A DNA stretch of 9,186 bases from an uncultured Lacibacter sp. (GCF_946479605.1 NZ_CAMLGT010000153.1:1-9186); one strand, 5' to 3'; shown: positions 1 through 6,505, counted from the first letter of the stretch. Notes: generated by a model from the sequence alone, not told the origin. Made by a program: numbers and translations.

Positions 1-722
1 TGGATGATATTGTGGTGTTTGATGATGAGATCAGCAACAATGCAAAATATGTGGTGATGTTTGATCCGCTTGATGGCAGCGGCAATATTGATGTGAACAT
101 TTCCATTGGTACCATTTTCAGCGTGTACCGTCGTGTAAGTGAAAGAGGTAAACCTTGCCGGTTGGAAGATTTTTTACAAACAGGAAGAAACCAAGTGGCA
201 GCCGGTTATATGGTTTACGGCAGCAGTACCATGATGGTGTATGCAACAAGGAGAGGAGTGAATGGTTTTACACTTGATCCTTCCATTGGTGAATTTTGTT
301 TGAGCCATCCCGATATTAAATGTCCTGCCGATGGAAATATTTACTCCGTGAACCACGGTAACTTTTTCCGCTATGAAAAGGGTGTGCAGGAATACATCAA
401 CGCCTGTCAGAAAAAAGATAAAGGAACAGGCGGCCCATATACCCAACGTTATATTGGCAGTATGGTAGCCGATGTACACAGGAGTTTAATCAAGGGTGGT
501 ATCTTTATGTATCCGGGCACAAAAGATAAACCTAATGGAAAGCTTCGTTTAAATTACGAGTGCAATCCTTTTGCATTTATCATGGAAGTGGCGGGTGGCC
601 GTGCAACAAATGGAAAAATCCCCATCATCGATGTGCAGCCAACAGAACTGCACCAACGTGTGCCCATGTTCATTGGCAGTAAGAATATGATGGATGAATT
701 AGATTCGTACCTGGAAAAATAA
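1..722 (+). CDS. fbp: Class I fructose-1,6-bisphosphatase, 5'-truncated by the window edge
   Basis: The enzyme hydrolyses fructose 1,6-bisphosphate to fructose 6-phosphate in cytosolic gluconeogenesis. The reading frame is open from base 3 ([13 protein letters not shown]), so the N-terminal third, including the usual AMP-site region, lies outside the window; about 239 of a typical 330-340 residues are present. The metal and substrate site is visible: DDE near 21-29, then [10 protein letters not shown] starting at base 63. Further on come [13 protein letters not shown], the MYPGTKD segment, and the C-terminal active-site block [11 protein letters not shown] with its metal-binding Glu. The family usually has DGSSN where this has DGSGN, and a leucine where this has Asn before YEC. 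Neither change removes a catalytic residue. An in-frame GTG at base 12 is internal, not a start. Identification is firm; the start cannot be seen. Confidence 0.96.
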   Translation, partial: DDIVVFDDEISNNAKYVVMFDPLDGSGNIDVNISIGTIFSVYRRVSERGKPCRLEDFLQTGRNQVAAGYMVYGSSTMMVYATRRGVNGFTLDPSIGEFCLSHPDIKCPADGNIYSVNHGNFFRYEKGVQEYINACQKKDKGTGGPYTQRYIGSMVADVHRSLIKGGIFMYPGTKDKPNGKLRLNYECNPFAFIMEVAGGRATNGKIPIIDVQPTELHQRVPMFIGSKNMMDELDSYLEK

Positions 723-773
723 ATGTGTTGAAGGAAAGCAGCAGGATGTATGGTCCTGCATTGATTAAACAAG

Positions 774-1535
774 ATGCAGAAAAAAATAATTGAAGTAAAT
801 AACCTCGTTAAGCATTACGGCAATTTCAAAGCTGTGAAAGGTATCAGCTTCGAGGTGTATGAAGGTGAGATATTTGGTTTGCTTGGGCCGAATGGCGCAG
901 GTAAATCAACCACACTGGAAATCATTGAAACACTTCGTGAAAAAACAAGTGGCAGTGTAACTGTTAATGGGCTCGATCTTAATACACAAGCCAATGAAAT
1001 TAAACAGATCATTGGCGTGCAATTGCAAACATCAGGTTATTATCCCGGTCTTAATCTCGTAGAATTGATCCAGTTGTTCAGCGGTTTGTATAACCGTGAG
1101 GTGGATGCAATGGCTTTGCTGAAAACGGTGAACCTTGAAGAAAAAGCAAAAGCAAAGTTCAAAGAGCTGAGTGGGGGACAAAAGCAGCGTTTCTCAGTTG
1201 CCACTACACTCATTAATGAGCCGAAGATTGTTTTTCTTGATGAGCCAACTACCGGTCTTGACCCGCAAGCCCGCCGCAATTTATGGGAGCTGGTAAAAAA
1301 TATACAGTCCCGTGGCACCACTGTTATAATTACTACACATTACATGGACGAAGCAGAATATCTTTGCGACCGTGTTGCCATTATAGATAGTGGGAATATT
1401 GTAGCACTCGATTCACCTGCAAAACTCATTGATCATTTACTGGCAACAGGGTTTGAACGGCCCAAACAAATGAAGGCTGCCAACCTTGAAGATGTTTTTA
1501 TTTCACTAACGGGTCATGCTTTGCGTGACGAATAA
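774..1535 (+). CDS. ABC transporter ATP-binding protein (ABC-2 / drug-export type)
   Basis: This is a 253-residue cytoplasmic ATPase that should power a separate membrane permease. The elements appear in order: Walker A GPNGAGKST (38-46), a Q-loop glutamine around 85 in GVQLQ, signature LSGGQ (132-136), Walker B IVFLDE (152-157) with catalytic Glu157, D-loop GLDP, and the switch His189 in TTHYMDEAE. The short C-terminus with ANLEDVFISLTG (236-247) is typical of ABC-2 exporter ATPases such as the NatA/DrrA group. The ATG lies 51 nt after fbp and the gene is followed 19 nt later by the FKBP gene. No permease gene is present on either side, so the partner must be encoded elsewhere. The substrate cannot be deduced. 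All catalytic motifs are intact. Confidence 0.93.
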   Translation: MQKKIIEVNNLVKHYGNFKAVKGISFEVYEGEIFGLLGPNGAGKSTTLEIIETLREKTSGSVTVNGLDLNTQANEIKQIIGVQLQTSGYYPGLNLVELIQLFSGLYNREVDAMALLKTVNLEEKAKAKFKELSGGQKQRFSVATTLINEPKIVFLDEPTTGLDPQARRNLWELVKNIQSRGTTVIITTHYMDEAEYLCDRVAIIDSGNIVALDSPAKLIDHLLATGFERPKQMKAANLEDVFISLTGHALRDE

Positions 1536-1554
1536 TTTTTAATCAATTAATCAC

Positions 1555-2313
1555 ATGCGTATTCTTCTCACTGCCGTGCTTTCCGCATCTGTTGCTGTTA
1601 CAGCTTCGGCACAAACTACTAAACCGGCTCCTAAAAAAACTACAGCCACTACAAAAGCCACCATAAAACCAGCGCCTAAAACTCCGGCAGCTCCCAAACC
1701 TTTGCTGCGTAATGGCATTGATAGTTTGAGTTATGCAATTGGCTTAAATATCGGTGGCAACATGCAGGCACAGGGCATTGATAATATCAATTACGTGGCT
1801 CTGAACAAAGGCATAGCAGATGCAATAAAAAATAATCCCAATCCTTTAATGGATGCAAATACAGCAGGTATGACAATACAGCAAAAACTACAGGAATATA
1901 TGGCGAAGAAAAGTAACGCCATAAAAGAAGAAGGAAAGAAATTCCTTGCGGAAAATAAAAAACAACCTGGCGTGGTGGAATTGCCAAGCGGTATTCAATA
2001 CAAGATCATTAAACAGGGAACAGGTGTAAAGCCTGCTCTGGCCGACACTATCACTTTCCATTACAAAGGCACATTAATCGATGGACTTGAGTTTGATAAC
2101 TCATACTCACGTGGCGTTCCTGTTGATTATCCGTTGGAACAACTGATTGAAGGATGGAAACAAACAGTTACGCTGATGCCGGCCGGAAGTAAATGGCAAC
2201 TGTTCATTCCGAGTGATTATGGTTATGGCGATCGTGGACAAGGTTCAATTCCCGGTGGTGCCACACTTATTTTTGATATGGAATTACTGGATGTAAAACC
2301 GGTAAAGAAATAA
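1555..2313 (+). CDS. Exported FKBP-type peptidyl-prolyl cis-trans isomerase (FkpA/Mip-like)
   Basis: A 252-residue folding catalyst that isomerises X-Pro bonds, probably in the periplasm. Residues 1-20 form a signal peptide ending ASAQ (cleavage after SA is likely). Residues 21-50 are a Lys/Pro/Ala/Thr-rich linker with repeated KPAPK-like units. A helical dimerisation region like FKBP_N follows (about 55-137), then the FKBP_C catalytic domain (about 145-248). The ligand-pocket residues are kept: Tyr170 in FHYKG, Phe180-Asp181, Ile198 and Trp201 in LIEGW, Tyr224 in YGYGDRG, and Phe240 in LIFDMELLDV. An in-frame stop 15 nt upstream of the ATG makes this the only possible ATG start. The n-region has a single Arg after Met, short but adequate. 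A lipoprotein is unlikely because there is no Cys at the cleavage site. The gap to the ABC gene is 19 nt, so the two may be co-transcribed without being functionally linked. Confidence 0.93.
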   Translation: MRILLTAVLSASVAVTASAQTTKPAPKKTTATTKATIKPAPKTPAAPKPLLRNGIDSLSYAIGLNIGGNMQAQGIDNINYVALNKGIADAIKNNPNPLMDANTAGMTIQQKLQEYMAKKSNAIKEEGKKFLAENKKQPGVVELPSGIQYKIIKQGTGVKPALADTITFHYKGTLIDGLEFDNSYSRGVPVDYPLEQLIEGWKQTVTLMPAGSKWQLFIPSDYGYGDRGQGSIPGGATLIFDMELLDVKPVKK

Positions 2314-2320
2314 TAAAACC

Positions 2321-2375
2321 GCTATTAGCTTTAAGCTGCCCGTTACTAGTGGCTTAAGGCTAATGGCTTAAAGCT
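2321..2375. repeat. Intergenic inverted and direct repeat (GCTTTAAGC / GGCTTAAGGC words)
   Basis: In the 67-nt spacer between the FKBP and YfiT-like genes, 2321-2336 can pair with 2352-2367 over 16 bp, with two G-U pairs and a 15-nt loop. A second perfect 10-bp pairing exists between 2327-2336 (AGCTTTAAGC) and 2366-2375 (GCTTAAAGCT), so the left arm has two competing partners. TGGCTTAA also repeats directly at 2350-2357 and 2364-2371, a 14-nt period. No T-run follows, so a standard intrinsic terminator is not supported. A role as a transcript-end hairpin or a dispersed REP-like word element is inference. Confidence 0.65.
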
Positions 2376-2380
2376 GTGTT

Positions 2381-2902
2381 ATGAACCTGCGTTATCCCAT
2401 TGGTGAATACCAACCTGCTCCTTACAGTGATGCTTTGCGTGATGAACGGTTGGCCGATATTAAATTCTTACCAGGATTATTAGAAGCGGCTATTGAAAAT
2501 TTAGATGAAGCCCAGCTTGATACGTCTTATCGTGATGGCGGATGGACTGTACGGCAAGTGGTGCATCATGTGAGCGACAGTCATTTGAATGCACTTACCC
2601 GTTTAAAATTTACGATTACTGAACACAATCCGACAATCATGGGGTATGATGAAGAAGCATGGGCTAAAACAACTGAATATACAGAGCTGCCCGTAAATAT
2701 ATCGCTTACCATGCTGCATACCATTCATGCAAAGTTGTATGTGTTGTTTTCCAATCTTTCAGGGGAAGACTGGCAACGTACCTATGTACATTCGCATTCA
2801 AAAAAACAATTCGATCTTTGGTATTTGCTCGGCATGTACGCATGGCATGGTAAACATCATACGGCGCATATTACCTCGTTGAGGGAAAGAATGGGATGGT
2901 GA
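2381..2902 (+). CDS. YfiT/BstA-like DinB-superfamily protein (putative bacillithiol transferase or metal-dependent hydrolase)
   Basis: A 173-residue soluble protein close in length and motifs to Bacillus YfiT (about 178 residues). It starts with the family's YPIGEY segment (5-10) and contains YRDGGWTVRQVVHHVSDSH (50-68), where one histidine is the first expected metal ligand. It ends with WHGKHHTAHI (155-164), where His159 and His163 should complete the three-histidine site of this four-helix fold. The C-terminal LRERMGW is also typical. In Bacillus, members transfer bacillithiol to electrophiles for detoxification; some Bacteroidota make bacillithiol, so that role is plausible here but not shown. 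The ATG is preceded by the repeat-rich spacer and no Shine-Dalgarno sequence is visible. Family assignment is strong; the enzymatic activity is uncertain. Confidence 0.9.
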   Translation: MNLRYPIGEYQPAPYSDALRDERLADIKFLPGLLEAAIENLDEAQLDTSYRDGGWTVRQVVHHVSDSHLNALTRLKFTITEHNPTIMGYDEEAWAKTTEYTELPVNISLTMLHTIHAKLYVLFSNLSGEDWQRTYVHSHSKKQFDLWYLLGMYAWHGKHHTAHITSLRERMGW

Positions 2903-2907
2903 TTTGT

Positions 2908-2981
2908 AGTTTAAAGTTTCATGTTGAAGGTTTCATGTTGTTGCATGGCTGGTTGAAACTTTAAACTTTTAAACTTTAAAC
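2908..2981. repeat. Intergenic word repeat (TTTAAAGTTTCA family) with perfect 14-bp inverted arms
   Basis: The 86-nt spacer between the YfiT-like and Nudix genes is almost wholly repetitive. The arm at 2908-2921 (AGTTTAAAGTTTCA) is the exact reverse complement of 2954-2967. The word AAACTTTAAAC occurs at 2956-2966 and again at 2971-2981, so the left arm can pair with either copy. GTTTCATGTTG is directly repeated at 2916-2926 and 2930-2940 with a 14-nt period. The tract ends 7 nt before the Nudix ATG. A terminator for the upstream gene is possible, but only a four-T run follows the stem. Confidence 0.7.
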
Positions 2982-2988
2982 AGTTTCC

Positions 2989-3537
2989 ATGAATTGGAAA
3001 ACGCTTTCTTCAAAATATTTATTCAAACGTGATTGGCTTACCCTTCGTGAAGATGTGTGTGAACGTCCGGATGGTAAGATCATTGATCCGTATTATGTTT
3101 ACGAGTTTCCCGAATGGGTGGCCGCATTGGCACTAACAAAAGATGGCAAGGTGATCATGGTGCGGCAATACCGTCATGCGTTGGGCGAAACATTAATGGA
3201 GTTGCCCGGCGGTTGTGTTGATGCAACAGATGCTTCGTATGAAGATGCCATTGCAAGAGAACTGCTTGAAGAAACCGGTTTCCGCTTTGATAAGATCGAG
3301 TATCTCTGTAAAACATCAGCCAATCCTTCCACCAACAATAATTTACTAAGGGCTTATCTTGCTACAGGCGGAGAAAAGGTAACAGAACAAAAACTTGATG
3401 AAGGAGAAGATATTGAAGTTCATCTGTTGAGCATTGATGAAGTAAAACAACTCATTCGTAAAAACAAACTGATGCAGAGCATGCACACAACAGCATTATT
3501 ATACGGATTGGAGAAATTGGGAGAATTGAAATACTGA
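2989..3537 (+). CDS. Nudix hydrolase, ADP-ribose/ADP-sugar pyrophosphatase type
   Basis: A 182-residue cytosolic hydrolase predicted to cleave a nucleoside diphosphate linked to another group, most likely ADP-ribose or an ADP-sugar. The N-terminal strands (about 8-40) resemble ADP-ribose pyrophosphatases, with YVYEFPEWV before the Nudix fold and VRQYRHALGE (58-67) leading into the box. The Nudix box spans 74-98: GG at 74-75 and the metal-binding core RELLEETGF at 90-98. Between them there is one residue more than the consensus spacing, and the usual first Glu is Asp81 or Ala82. Pro113 in SANPST lies 16 residues after Gly97, a position typical of ADP-ribose pyrophosphatases. The gene is the last on the + strand and converges on folC. 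Substrate cannot be fixed from sequence. Confidence 0.92.
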   Translation: MNWKTLSSKYLFKRDWLTLREDVCERPDGKIIDPYYVYEFPEWVAALALTKDGKVIMVRQYRHALGETLMELPGGCVDATDASYEDAIARELLEETGFRFDKIEYLCKTSANPSTNNNLLRAYLATGGEKVTEQKLDEGEDIEVHLLSIDEVKQLIRKNKLMQSMHTTALLYGLEKLGELKY

Positions 3538-3553
3538 GCTGATGTGTGATTTT

Positions 3554-3583
3554 GCCAATTGCTTATTGTCAATGGCCAATTGC
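3554..3583. repeat. Word repeat (GCCAATTGC, two copies) at the convergent Nudix/folC junction
   Basis: GCCAATTGC occurs at 3554-3562 and 3575-3583, a 21-nt period, with CAATTG palindromic in each copy and ATTGTCAAT between them. The right copy and the folC stop codon (3569-3571, read on the - strand) overlap, so the tract encodes the last residues of FolC. A 7-bp stem with one bulge can form between 3554-3561 and 3570-3576, but no T-run follows on either strand. It is therefore a weak candidate for a bidirectional terminator. Confidence 0.5.
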
Positions 3584-4873
3584 CTCCACGTTTACTTCTC
3601 CCACAAGAAATACACTTCCGCAAACTAAAATCAGATCATCTTCTGATGCCTGTGCTTTTGCTGCAGTAATGGCAATGTTCACATGATCGTATGTGTTTCC
3701 TTTCAGATCACAAGCCAACGCTTTTTGTTGCAGATCGGTTTCCGGTAATGCTCTTGGAATATGCGCCTTGGTGAAATAGTAAGTTGCGTCTTTCGGTAAC
3801 AGCATTAATACTTTCTCTACTTCTTTATCTTTTACCATGCCAATAATGATGTGCAGTTGCCTGTAGCTGCTTTCATTTAGCTGTGCAACAATTTGTTTTA
3901 TGCCATCTTCGTTATGTCCCACATCCAGTACAACCATCGGATTTGTCTCAATGATTTCCCAACGGCCATGTAATCCATTAATCTGTTTGCTGTTTGACAA
4001 CGCCGTTTGCAGATGTTCTTCATTGATCAGCCAGCCCATCTGTTGTAATTGCCGCACAGCAGAAAGAACTGTTACAATATTTTTTGTTTGATAGATGCCC
4101 GGCAGATCAAGCTTATAATGAAGTTGCTTGTTTGAAATTGTTTCTTTCAGTGTAACAGCAAGTAATTGATTTACCTGTTTTTTGTGCTCAACTGTAAATT
4201 CTTCATACGCAAAATGAAGAGATGATTGTGTTTCTTTTGCTTTGTTTTCAAATACAGGTTTTGTTTCTGTAACAGTTTCACCCACCACAACGGGAATAGA
4301 CTCTTTGATAATGCCTGCTTTTTCAGCTGCAATTTTTTCCAGTGTATCACCCAGCAAATTCATGTGATCCCAGCCAATGTTTGTGATAACAGATAATTCC
4401 GGTGTGATGATGTTTGTGCTATCCAACCGGCCGCCAAGCCCTGTTTCTATTACAGCAATATCTACAGTTTCCTGCGCAAAATATTCAAAAGCCATTGCGA
4501 CTGTGATCTCAAAGAACGAAGGTTCTATTTCATCGATCAGTGATTGAATGCGTTGTGTAAAATCAATGACATACGCTTCCGTGATCATTGCGCCGTTTAC
4601 TTTAATACGTTCACGAAAGTCGTGCAGGTGAGGTGATGTGTACAAACCAACTTTGCAACCGGCCGTTTGCAAAATAGCTGCCAGCATATGACTTACCGAA
4701 CCTTTGCCGTTGGTTCCTGCAATATGAATGCTTTTAAATTGTTGTTGCGGATTGTTTAACGCATTGCAAAGTGCAATTGTGTTGTGCAGATCCTTTTTTA
4801 TGGCAGCGGCTCCAATACGGCTGAACATTGGAAGCCGGGTAAAGAGATAATCGATTGTCTCCTGGTAAGTCAT
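3569..4873 (-). CDS. folC: Bifunctional dihydrofolate synthase / folylpolyglutamate synthase
   Basis: A 434-residue Mur-ligase-family enzyme that adds glutamate to dihydropteroate and then extends the polyglutamate tail of folates, using ATP. The motifs are in order: P-loop GTNGKGSVSH (53-62), TSPHLHDFRERI (79-90), ETGLGGRLDSTN (143-154), TNIGWDHMNLLGDT (164-177), and AAEKAGIIK (182-190) with the lysine that is carbamylated in homologues. The C-terminal ligase domain carries LDVGHNEDGI, corresponding to the usual DxxHN block. Length is normal for the family. The final residues VEAIGH come from a repeat-rich tract that also supplies the stop codon, so the tail past VFLVGEV is probably not conserved. 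The gene lies 36 nt downstream of the histidine kinase gene and has a -7 promoter box 4 nt ahead of its ATG. Confidence 0.95.
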   Translation of the reverse strand: MTYQETIDYLFTRLPMFSRIGAAAIKKDLHNTIALCNALNNPQQQFKSIHIAGTNGKGSVSHMLAAILQTAGCKVGLYTSPHLHDFRERIKVNGAMITEAYVIDFTQRIQSLIDEIEPSFFEITVAMAFEYFAQETVDIAVIETGLGGRLDSTNIITPELSVITNIGWDHMNLLGDTLEKIAAEKAGIIKESIPVVVGETVTETKPVFENKAKETQSSLHFAYEEFTVEHKKQVNQLLAVTLKETISNKQLHYKLDLPGIYQTKNIVTVLSAVRQLQQMGWLINEEHLQTALSNSKQINGLHGRWEIIETNPMVVLDVGHNEDGIKQIVAQLNESSYRQLHIIIGMVKDKEVEKVLMLLPKDATYYFTKAHIPRALPETDLQQKALACDLKGNTYDHVNIAITAAKAQASEDDLILVCGSVFLVGEVNVEAIGH

Positions 4874-4877
4874 GCCG

Positions 4878-4885
4878 CAAAGATA
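4878..4885 (-). promoter_or_regulatory. Bacteroidota -7 box of folC (near-leaderless start)
   Basis: On the - strand TATCTTTG matches TAnnTTTG exactly and is followed by CGGC and the folC ATG. With the normal spacing from a -7 box, transcription would begin at or within a few bases of the start codon. No TTTG or TTG is visible at the expected -33 distance, so this is a one-element match and strength is uncertain. Confidence 0.5.
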
Positions 4886-4909
4886 GAAGTTGCATGCACT
4901 GTTTGTACA

Positions 4910-6250
4910 TCAGGCACGTGGTAATGTAAAAGCAAAGGTGCTGCCTTTTCCCAGCTCACTTTCTACATGAATATTACCGCCGTTCTTCTTGAGAAATTCT
5001 TTACAGATCATTAAGCCTAAACCTGTGCCTGATTCATTCGATGTGCCTTTTGTTGTGAAATGTTCATCACCGAATAACTTGTTCTTTGCTTCTTCGCTCA
5101 TTCCTGTGCCCGTATCATGCACCAGCACTTCAATCAGTTTTTCATCTTCCCTTACATCAATAACTACTTCACCTTCTTTTGCTGTGAATTTGATCGCATT
5201 GCTGATGAGGTTTCGTAATACCACTTCGATCATTTCTTTATCCGCATAAATATATACGGGCCTGTCTGCTTTCGTTTTCAGGTACACCTGTTTGTTTTCT
5301 GCCTGCAAACGAACTACCTGTTGCACATCCTGTATGAGTTTGTTCATATCGATCAGTTGTGGTGAAAGTGATTCCCCCTTCATCTGGCTCTTGGCCCATT
5401 GCAGCAGGTTCTCCATCAGGTCGGTCGTGTAATGAAGATCTTTCACCACATCGGGGATCAATACTTTTATTTCTTCGGCCGGCAGATCATATTGCTCAAC
5501 GCTTTTAAACAGGTTGCGTAATCCATAAAGTGGTGTACGCAGATCATGGGAGATCACAGAAAATAATTTCGACTTCAGGTTGTTTAACTCAGCCAGTTCT
5601 TCTTTCTGTTTTTCAATTTCCTGTGTGTACCGGTAAAGCTCTTCATTACTGGTTAATATCTCAGCCTGGTAATCTTTGTTTTCTTTTTTGATCAGGAAAA
5701 GACCAGTGAATATTAATGCAACCGAAAGAACATGGTTGAATACATAAAATGGATAATTGATATCCCGCATTACAAATTCATAGTTGTGCTCAACTATAAA
5801 TACTGCAAAGTAGCTGATAAGCGAAAAGCTGATTGCTAATAAGATCAATCTTAGGTTTTGTAAAAAGAATACGCCGAAAACTGCATAAAGGATAAAGAAT
5901 AATTCAATACCAACATCAATACTGTCGATATACACCAGTGAGGTAATGGCCGGGTATAAAATAAAATACCAGAGCATGGCAAAATTGTAACGTCGGTAAT
6001 AGTTGGCAATCAATACAACCAGACTAATGAAGGCGGGTGCCGCTGCAACGATCCATGCAATAACAGGTAAATAGCCTTTGTTAAGCATAGCTACTATGGG
6101 TATGACAATGCCTGTAAGTAACCCGATAAAATTAAGTGTGTTGAAAATACCTAAACGGCGGGCAGCGTAGCCATCAAGTTCTTCTGTGTAACCAATCTTT
6201 TTGATACGTCTGATTGTGTCAGATAATAGCGATAACCTAATCATCTTCAT
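4910..6250 (-). CDS. Membrane sensor histidine kinase with six TM segments, no response regulator adjacent
   Basis: A 446-residue two-component sensor. After a short cytoplasmic N-terminus there are about six hydrophobic segments (roughly 36-56, 61-82, 90-110, 114-131, 133-153, 168-187) with short loops, so sensing is probably within or near the membrane and not by a large periplasmic domain. A coiled coil follows (about 190-228). The HisKA domain has SHDLRTP with phospho-acceptor His235. The HATPase domain has an N-box around NLISNAIKFT (347-356), G1 DTGTGM (379-384) and G2 GTGLGL (408-413). All catalytic motifs are intact, and there is no PAS, HAMP or receiver domain. No response regulator gene lies nearby, so the partner is unknown. 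The ATG is preceded closely by AAAGGATC, too near to act as a normal ribosome site; a second Met at codon 3 is possible. Confidence 0.94.
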   Translation of the reverse strand: MKMIRLSLLSDTIRRIKKIGYTEELDGYAARRLGIFNTLNFIGLLTGIVIPIVAMLNKGYLPVIAWIVAAAPAFISLVVLIANYYRRYNFAMLWYFILYPAITSLVYIDSIDVGIELFFILYAVFGVFFLQNLRLILLAISFSLISYFAVFIVEHNYEFVMRDINYPFYVFNHVLSVALIFTGLFLIKKENKDYQAEILTSNEELYRYTQEIEKQKEELAELNNLKSKLFSVISHDLRTPLYGLRNLFKSVEQYDLPAEEIKVLIPDVVKDLHYTTDLMENLLQWAKSQMKGESLSPQLIDMNKLIQDVQQVVRLQAENKQVYLKTKADRPVYIYADKEMIEVVLRNLISNAIKFTAKEGEVVIDVREDEKLIEVLVHDTGTGMSEEAKNKLFGDEHFTTKGTSNESGTGLGLMICKEFLKKNGGNIHVESELGKGSTFAFTLPRA

Positions 6251-6445
6251 GATCCTTTGTTTTTAAAGGGAGTAGATAATAATTGATGGTGTTTTATCAG
6301 CGTCAACGCAGGATAGGAGAATTTCGAGAGTTATTAATAGAAACATACGTAGGTAACATACGATACGGATGTTATTTCCTTTTTTTGTTAATGAGTGGTA
6401 AAATAGAGTGATGAAAAGAGTTTACTCTGGTGCAACAGGACGTGT
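6251..6445 (-). promoter_or_regulatory. Upstream region of the histidine kinase gene
   Basis: Most of the 255-nt gap before the kinase is here, the longest gene-free stretch in the window. It holds the AACATACG half-site cluster described separately, a T-run at about 6379-6387, and AGAGT words at 6405-6409 and 6417-6421, the latter facing ACTCT at 6424-6428. No exact TAnnTTTG box was found; TATGTTTC inside the half-site cluster differs by one base. I see no small ORF or RNA gene. Confidence 0.4.
6342..6373. promoter_or_regulatory. Operator-like cluster: two tandem and one inverted AACATACG half-sites
   Basis: AACATACG occurs at 6342-6349 and 6355-6362, a 13-nt period, and CGGATGTT (one mismatch to the inverted half-site) lies at 6366-6373. 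The last two form a 19-bp dyad, AACAT.CG...CG.ATGTT, in which 7 of 9 base pairs match. It lies 92-123 nt upstream of the kinase start, a reasonable place for a regulator. The regulator itself is unknown. Confidence 0.4.
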
Positions 6446-6488
6446 TAAAAACAAACAGCATCGTTTGCAAAGACAAATGATGCTGTTT
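6446..6488 (-). terminator. Intrinsic terminator of the TonB-like gene
   Basis: The arms 6453-6467 and 6474-6488 (AAACAGCATCGTTTG against CAAATGATGCTGTTT) pair over 15 bp with one G-U pair and a 6-nt loop. Read on the - strand the stem is followed at once by GTTTTTAA, a U-run. It starts 17 nt after the stop codon of the TonB-like gene. On the + strand no T-run follows, so it works for - strand transcripts. Confidence 0.8.
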
Positions 6489-6505
6489 CCAAAAAATAGT
6501 AGTGA

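Noticed and set aside
174..479. 101-residue open frame on the - strand inside fbp
   Set aside because: It lies fully inside a well-conserved FBPase frame and has no recognisable protein features.
741..759. Small hairpin GCAGGA / TCCTGC between fbp and the ABC gene
   Set aside because: Only 6-7 bp with no T-run after it; too weak to call a terminator.
1521..1542. Possible promoter ahead of the FKBP gene (TTTG then TAATTTTT)
   Set aside because: Only 9 nt separate the elements, far from the roughly 19-nt spacing, and the -7 box does not match at its final base.
3538..3583. Bidirectional intrinsic terminator between the Nudix gene and folC
   Set aside because: The best stem is 7 bp with a bulge and no T-run follows on either strand.
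6251..6258. AAAGGATC before the kinase ATG as a Shine-Dalgarno site
   Set aside because: The purines lie only about 2-3 nt from the ATG, too close, and Bacteroidota make little use of such sites.
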